Part shown: one piece after another, positions 57,836 to 64,000 of the stretch
Numbering within the stretch: the first letter of the stretch is position 1
How the letters are laid out: every line of letters begins with the position of its first letter
NCBI GenBank assembly: GCA_033002965.1
Contig: JAURVB010003592.1
Location: 62,001-126,000 of the forward strand
From: Piper betle
Taxonomy: Eukaryota; Streptophyta; Magnoliopsida; Piperales; Piperaceae
Direction of reading: 5' to 3'
Length of the DNA stretch: 64,000 nt
Notes under the pieces: generated by a model
Told to the model about the DNA's origin: nothing
Database searches by the model: none
Seen by the model: only the letters and a program-made list of their open reading frames with translations
Made by a program: the position numbers and the translations under genes

Positions 57836-60800
57836 CATAATAACTTAGTGCTGATATGAACTACTCGTAAACCGATTAAGTTGGCTGACCCAAAACCTAA
57901 ACGGCTACGACATAACCCTCTCGACGTCTCAAGATGGAGCACGCCGCTAATGCGCAAACAATATATGAATGAGATGCAAAACCCTAACAGGATACTACGT
58001 GAATGTCATGATGATAGCCACACACAAAAATAATTAAAATAGCAACAAAATTCATAAAAATCCTGGAATAAAACGGACAGAGTCTCCCCTAAAAGTGCAA
58101 TAAGGGGACGACCTGTTAAAATACAGCACAATATAGTATATATATAAAACAATAATTTATATCGCAATAGAATTCAAATCATCCACACATATTGTAATTG
58201 GCATCTCGCCCACTTGCAATTCATGCTCATCATGTTTTTGTTCATTTTCAACTCAACATAGCTGATCATTCCTGGACATTAGAACATTTCCAAAACATTT
58301 CTAAGAAAATTCATACATTTCTAAGAAAAAGACCTACAAGTCTCATAGCTCATGCATATGTACACAACCATGTATATCACCAAGCATCATTCAACCCACA
58401 TCATATCTTACGCAAAAGTCGGCGTGGCGCCAGGTATGTGTGTGCAATGCAAGCGCTAATCCTTCGTCAAGGCCGGCATACACCATTCATCATCCTCACC
58501 TACATATAGTAGAAAAACGTCAGCAACGGGTGTCACTGGTCCGAAAATAACTAATATCAAACTGGAACATGAGAGCAAACTCTCATGGAAAGCAAACAAT
58601 CATATATCTTCCTCAAGAACTCTCATAAGGGCAACTACAAAGGAGCCGTTGAGCAGCTGACTCAACAGCATCCTGATCTATCTGGTACTGTGCCGCTCAC
58701 GGCACTTCTTTTTCAGTACTTCACGTAAAACTTTATCCTAAGCCCTCTCCGAACCTCCATATTACTCCTGGCCTTGAGCACGAAGGCCGAGCACTCTCAG
58801 GCAGTCGCCTTTAGTACCCTTTGAACCACAAGTCCGGACATGCGCTGTACTAAACAGTACCCGTAAACCTCCACGTTCTCCGGGTGTGAGGAACTCAAAC
58901 GCGGAGTTGTCAGGATCCCTCGGGAATGGAACAGTCCGCTGGCACTAATCCAGAGCCCGCTTTGACTGGCACGGCATCCGCTCATGGCACGTGCAAGTCG
59001 ACTCATCTTCTCTTGTCTCACTGAAAACTCGATAAAACTATTTATAGGGCTGGGTCGGGATTTATTATAATAGGCCCGAAGGCAACTTGAGGTGGATCTT
59101 ATTTTCGAAAACAAGCTCGAGGGATCTCATCCTCGAGGGTTATTAATTCCGAAAACAATCGACCAGATGACCCGTGTTAGGTGGGGTCCGATAAATCATC
59201 CACCTGACACGTTCTACAATCAATAAATCAAATCACCGATAGAGTAGAGCGATAAAACCTGAGAAGCGTGTCCTAACGGACCTGTCAGAAGCTCCAAGCG
59301 CAGTCTCGTGCCTAGACGGCGAGCTCCTGCAACGAACCTACATGAACATAACTATTTACTAACGCCCATACATATATGATGCACGCCTATATAACTAATA
59401 TATCCACATGCATACATGAATCTAATCAAACATGACAATCATCTCAACAATCACACTAAATCTCTAATTGTCAAGCAAGTTAATAATTTTATGATTTCCT
59501 ACGTTACTTATTACCTAACACTTTTAATTCCAATTTCAAAGCATACCTATTCTAATTAGGTGACAATGGTTTAATCAATTTAATCCATTTAACTTAATAC
59601 TAGCATGCAAAACCTAATTCATGCAAATTCATAAATTAACTCGTTAACAAGCATTTAATTAACTATTCCATGGTTTACTAACAATTCCATTAGCAAGCAT
59701 TTACATCACGCAACACAATCTACGCTAATCATCACATGTTTATCATAATTCACAATTAATTAAACTAAAATCATGAAGTTAATAAAATTAATTTCAATAT
59801 GCTACCATGACCACAACATGTATGTAATAATTCTAAAAAAGAAGGAAGAACCACCTCGCGATCGGCGCTGAAATCGGTGCCGACGGACAAAGGCGGTGAA
59901 GGCGCGCCGACGGTTTTCCGGCGACTGTGCTGGCGGTTTTCCGGCAGTTCCAGTGGTTTTCCGGCGACTGCTCCGGCGGGGCAATCGGAGGTAGGGGTTA
60001 GCACCGTCTCGGCGAGCTTGACCCAATGGTGGTGACGACAAGGGCAGCCGCGGCGGCGATGGCCACCGGCGGCGAGCGTCGAGTGCGGTCGGGGCGGTCG
60101 ATCGCTCCGATCAGACCCACGGCCGGCCTCGACGGCGGCGCTAGGTAAGGGGGAAAGGTAGGGGAAGTCGAGGGGAGAGCTTCGACGTCACGGCGGCGGC
60201 GGTCCGGTGCAGACGGCGGCGGAATCGCGTCGGGAACGGCCGTGAAATCGAGGGCGATTTCTGGCGTCGCGACGGCTGGACGGTGGCCGGGCGTGGTCGA
60301 GGCGGCAAGGCGACGGCACGGCCGGGCTGGGCGGCGTCGATCGGCGGCGAGGTGGCGTCGGCGGCGGTGGCAAAAGTCTCAAGGGCGGCGGCTAGGTGAA
60401 GACGTCAGGGGTTTGGGGAGGAGAGATGAGAAGTATAGGGTGGTGGCAAAGTTGTAAATAAGACTTGACTCGACACCGGCTCGAGTCAAGAATAATAACT
60501 AACTCGGAATAAATCCTAGAAAAATCCAGAAAAATTGGGAAAAATCCCATAAAATCAAACAAAACAACACAACATCCAAATGACATGCTGTATAACTAAT
60601 AACCCACCCGAATACCATCTAACGCGTCCTAATGCGTTATTCGGCCTAAACTAATTCTACGGTCACAACATGAAAAAAATAAAAATCATCAACTGTATAC
60701 TCTCATATCTACTGATAACTCAGTCTGCTGATGCGTATCTGACGCTATCATCGATACTTGGGTATACATGAACCCTCATAGCACGTGCACACGGTCGGCC

Positions 60801-60901
60801 TCGGCCCCGCACACGTGTTCTGAAAGCTGAACTGACTCGAACCACGGTCAAACCGACCGGCTAACGACTATAAAACCCTGACTCGAGTCGCGGGTTTTAC
60901 A
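57836..60901 (-). mobile_element. ~3 kb TG-starting LTR-like element, inverted relative of 47.25-52.58 kb
   Basis: On the minus strand it begins at 60901 with TGTAAAACCCGCGACTCGAG and shares the order of the plus-strand element: CACGTG...GCCGACCGTG, ACCCAAGTAT, GAGTTATCAG, a GC-rich block, TTTATCGGACC, CGGGTCAT, GAGATCCCTCGAG, GGGCCTATTATA, GTGAGACAAGAGAA, GGCTCTGGATTAGTG and GCACTTTTAGGGGA. The far end near 57836 is blurred. No coding domains are visible. The GC-rich part (59840-60440) gives Arg/Pro/Gly-rich ORFs on both strands that are not credible genes. Confidence 0.6.
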
Positions 60902-62553
60902 AAAAGAGTGCATTGTTTAGGCCAATACGTCTTCGTGTCTATGAATTCAGTTCGGAGTTTCTGATTGCTATTTCCAAATCACCAATATCACATCCTTGGG
61001 TAAATTGTTTTCCCCAACATTGACACCATGACAATCTTTAGCGTGATATTATTATGATTAACCAAACAAACCAAATACAAATCTCTTATTTCAACACATA
61101 GAGAATAGAGAAGTACCAAATAAATAGATAGATCAGATAAACTAATTTTATATGAAAAACCTTAAATTTGGAAGAAAACAATCAGGCAAATGGCCAAAAT
61201 TAAATTTTCTATATCACAACTTGATATAGAACAGATCCTCAGGAAAACAAACTCTTCAATTTCAATTTATTGTACTTTCTACAAAATTGGTATTAACCAA
61301 GAAAGAAAATAAAGAATTGGGAATTAAAAATATAAAAACTTGACGAATTTATAATTGATGATTGAAAATGAATCTTAATAAAACATTCACATTTCTTCAA
61401 TCCACATAATATTTTTTCTCCCTTCTTAGCGGTCGTTTTTCTCCGAAACCCAAAAACTAAAAAACAAAAGAAGAAAACGGAATTTGTTGCTTTTATTCCT
61501 TTTAACTAACATGCAAAATCTTGGTTCTTGTCAAAAATAAGGTTATAATCTCATGTATTTACGGTGAGCTCAAAGTTTATGTTCATAGATTTACCTTTAC
61601 CAATGTCGCCGGTTAGTTTTGATTGAAGACCCTCCAAATCACGTCTCTTTCAATTAGCAACTTAACCATGTAGCCATAGCTTTTGCTACAACTTGGTATA
61701 CTACATTTGAAGCTTCTAAATTTATGGCTTTCTAATTTAGCTTTTCACTAGAAACCAACTCAAGATATCATCTATTTTTTGAACTTAACTTACTTTGTAC
61801 TCGAAAGCCTTGGTGTTTAAGAGATAGAATTGAAGATTATGCCTGCCTTGAATTATTTTAAATCCTGTGATAGACTTCGATTTGCTTTTCACTTGAAACA
61901 AAGAATTTGAACAAAAGTCACCCAGTAACAAATCCTGTGATGTTTCAAGTTTCCGTGTTCCAACATTGCTACTGTTGTCGAAAATTTGAACAAAAGTCAT
62001 CCAGTAGCATCTATGTCCTGCAATTCAAGAAAGAATCAGCTTCAGGGCCCTGTATTATCCTCCAAATTTCATGGAAATCAACTGAAAATTCATTATAAAT
62101 CAACGCGTAGAACACGATGAAAGGGCTCATTTGCCACTGAGGTTAGTTTTGTAGATTTAAGAAACTTGGACATGTGTGTATATATTATGTTCGTGCTTAA
62201 TTTGATGAGGTTTTGGAGTTGAAATTGGTAGCTATATATCACTTCATCTATAAGCTTGTTTGAGTTCAAATTAGTAGCTATATATCATTTCTAGTTTGAT
62301 GCTTCTAGCGAAATTATGTCCTGAACATAATTGTGCTGATAAAAATTATGAACATTAACCATAATCAATTCTTACCAAAGTATGTTTTCTTAGTTCTGTG
62401 CATTGATTTCTGCATCCAATCAGAATGCTAAAAATCCAAAGTTTGAAGAAAAGTCGGAAGTACAAGTACGATTACAATTGAAACTGAATGTACCCTTTGG
62501 CAAGGAGTTAAACATATAGTAGGGAACAACTTTACACCTGCGTGTCTGGACAG
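60902..62553. other. Intergenic, nothing recognised
   Basis: AT-rich sequence. Around 61850-62010 the words TTGAACAAAAGTCA(C/T)CCAGTA and AATCCTGTGAT occur twice (61858/61932 and 61907/61989), a small local duplication. It may be an intron or flank of the GWD relic that follows. Confidence 0.4.
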
Positions 62554-63346
62554 GTGATTGTGAGCTCTCCTCGCTCTGTAACAAATGTACTAACTCAGAT
62601 CACCAATATGGATCGTCCTTTACTTCTTCACTGGGGTGCAATTCAAGATAAAGAGAAGTAATAATCATTTATCTTTAAAGGTTCCAATTTCATACTGTTC
62701 AGTTAGATTATGAACTACTATGCCTGCTTTTGTTGAAGAAACTGGTCAATTCCTTTACACCATCCTGATGGAACAAAGGTCTACAAGAACAAAGCTCTCA
62801 GAACTCCATTCAAAAAAGTAAGTGGCAAAAATACATATCCAATTATTTTCTCTATCGTTTATGCATGCTGTTTTTTTAATATTGTATTTTGTCATTAAGC
62901 AGGCAGGGTGGAACCTGCTAGTGAATCTTGAGGTTGATGATCCCCGAATAGAGGCCATAGAATTTCTTATGTTTTTCTATTGAACTATATTCTTTTTTTT
63001 GTGCGTTTTTATTTTTAAAGATGGATAGGAAATATAATTTATGTTTTTGAGCGGGGTTCAAGGACAATGACCAGAATTTTCGTGTTCAGTTACCCAAGAA
63101 GGATAAAGCAGTTTCTCAGCTTTCAATTCCACCAAATGTTTCTGTTCCTGAAGAACTTGTACAAATTATTCTCAAGATGAACAACTGGTAATACTTGTAA
63201 TGCATAAGATTTCGGCGTTTCATGACAGCTAAGATATGTTTAACTTGCTTGTCTTGCATATGGATGCTATTTGTTTTCATTATTCACGATCGCAGGGGTA
63301 AATTCAGGCCTTTATACAAAGGTGAATTGCTGCAATAAAGATAGAG
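62554..63346 (+). pseudogene. N-terminal exons of alpha-glucan water dikinase (GWD), truncated
   Basis: GWD phosphorylates starch glucosyl units in plastids; its N-terminus carries CBM45 starch-binding repeats. Readable exons: 62554-62657 (VIVSSPRSV...MDRPLLLHWGAIQDKEK), 62739-62817 (NWSIPLHHPDGTKVYKNKAL), 62903-62980 (AGWNLLVNLEVDDPRIEAIE), about 63054-63190 (GFKDNDQNFRVQLPKK ... PPNVSVPEELVQI) and about 63296-63346 (GKFRPLYKGELLQ). The first two have good splice sites and matching phases. Exon 3 runs into a stop (FLMFFY then TGA) where a donor should be, and the last piece also stops. The phosphohistidine and nucleotide-binding domains are absent before the window ends. It is a duplicated, truncated relic. 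Confidence 0.75.
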
Positions 63347-64000
63347 GAGGAGAATAGTCGGGAAAATGAGGAAGTCGCTGCCCGTGCAAGATGCGGCACT
63401 CAAACTTCGGAATTGGTTGCTGTGTTATATACAGCTATTGTATTGTTAGAAGATTGTCTCGTACGTGCGTGGAGACATCATCCGATAAAAATTCTATTAC
63501 TGCATTGCAAACTGGGTTATGGTGAAGACTATATTGAAATTTAAATGTCACACATATATTCTCTTTTTCAGCCTGCACTATAATTGACCATCTCATTTTT
63601 GTCAAATTACTATATTCAACGCGTACCCTATATAATAACCGAGTGAAGAAACACGACCATCCCATGCATTAATTCTCACCTATGGGTTTCGTTCCAAATT
63701 CCAAAACGAGAAATATACCGCCAGCCTTGGCCGTTGGCGGTTTTGACTCGATTCAACTCGACTCAAAATTCTGATAATTAAACGCCAGACTTCGAACTCG
63801 TGTAAGTTGAGTTTGATGTTTGTGTGGCAAGATTGGTTGTCGGATGTACGTGCGTTAATTATTATATTTTTAAAACTTAAAAAACAAAAAGAAGAGAGAC
63901 GAAGCTGAGAAGCGAAAGTAAATTCTGATGTTTTTGTTGGTAAAAAAACGTATTCTCGCTACACACGTTGTCCGTCAGTGCAGGTGGAAAGTCCGATGAC
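63347..64000. other. 3' flank of the GWD relic, nothing recognised
   Basis: No further GWD exon is recognised. A 76-codon minus ORF at 63435-63665 matches nothing I know. The sequence near 63740-63800 has GACTCGATTCAACTCGACTC words typical of plant repeats. The window ends in unassigned DNA. Confidence 0.35.

Overview
The window is nuclear DNA of a flowering plant. The genes are split by many GT-AG introns, and the protein families (LOB-domain, raffinose synthase, neprosin/DUF239, DUF1421, oleosin, FIP37, GWD) are plant-typical. Coding exons of the raffinose synthase and LOB genes are very GC-rich while the intergenic DNA is AT-rich, and LTR-type repeats are abundant. This suggests a monocot, probably not a grass, but that is inference. 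No tRNA, rRNA, CRISPR or organellar segment was recognised.

Layout. 0.2-0.9 kb: LOB-domain (LBD) transcription factor. 0.9-5.3 kb: AT-rich, no gene recognised. 5.3-9.8 kb: a ~2.2-2.4 kb tandem duplication; each copy holds a different GC-rich terminal-inverted-repeat element seated in the same (TA)n tract. 10.6-14.1 kb: raffinose synthase, four exons, one apparent 1-nt frameshift. 15.3-18.4 kb: DUF1421 protein. 19.8-25.5 kb: RNA-binding CCCH/RRM protein of the RBM26/27 / AtC3H41 type. 27.1-27.8 kb: frame-broken oleosin. 28.5-32.4 kb (minus): FIP37/WTAP-like m6A-writer subunit, 12 exons, one frameshift. 33.0-34.7 kb: two copies of a short inverted-terminal repeat family. 36.0-38.8 kb (minus): intact seven-exon neprosin-family protein.

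From about 42 kb the window is mostly repeats: a CACTA-like end, a third copy of the 33-kb family, and a nested stack at 46.4-55.7 kb. The stack is an old LTR element whose interior was entered by a second TG...CA element, which was in turn entered by a ~1.24 kb palindrome and a TRIM. A relative of the second element lies inverted at 57.8-60.9 kb. Gene relics are a pectin methylesterase/invertase-inhibitor fragment (56.4 kb) and N-terminal exons of alpha-glucan water dikinase (62.5-63.3 kb).

The genes do not form a pathway. Raffinose synthase, oleosin and GWD all touch carbon reserves, but they look independent. The most interesting material is the repeat biology: GC-rich fold-back elements in (TA)n tracts, a sequence module shared by a long LTR-like element and a short TIR family, and three apparent GC-AG introns. 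The single-base lesions in otherwise well conserved genes could be real decay or sequence errors.
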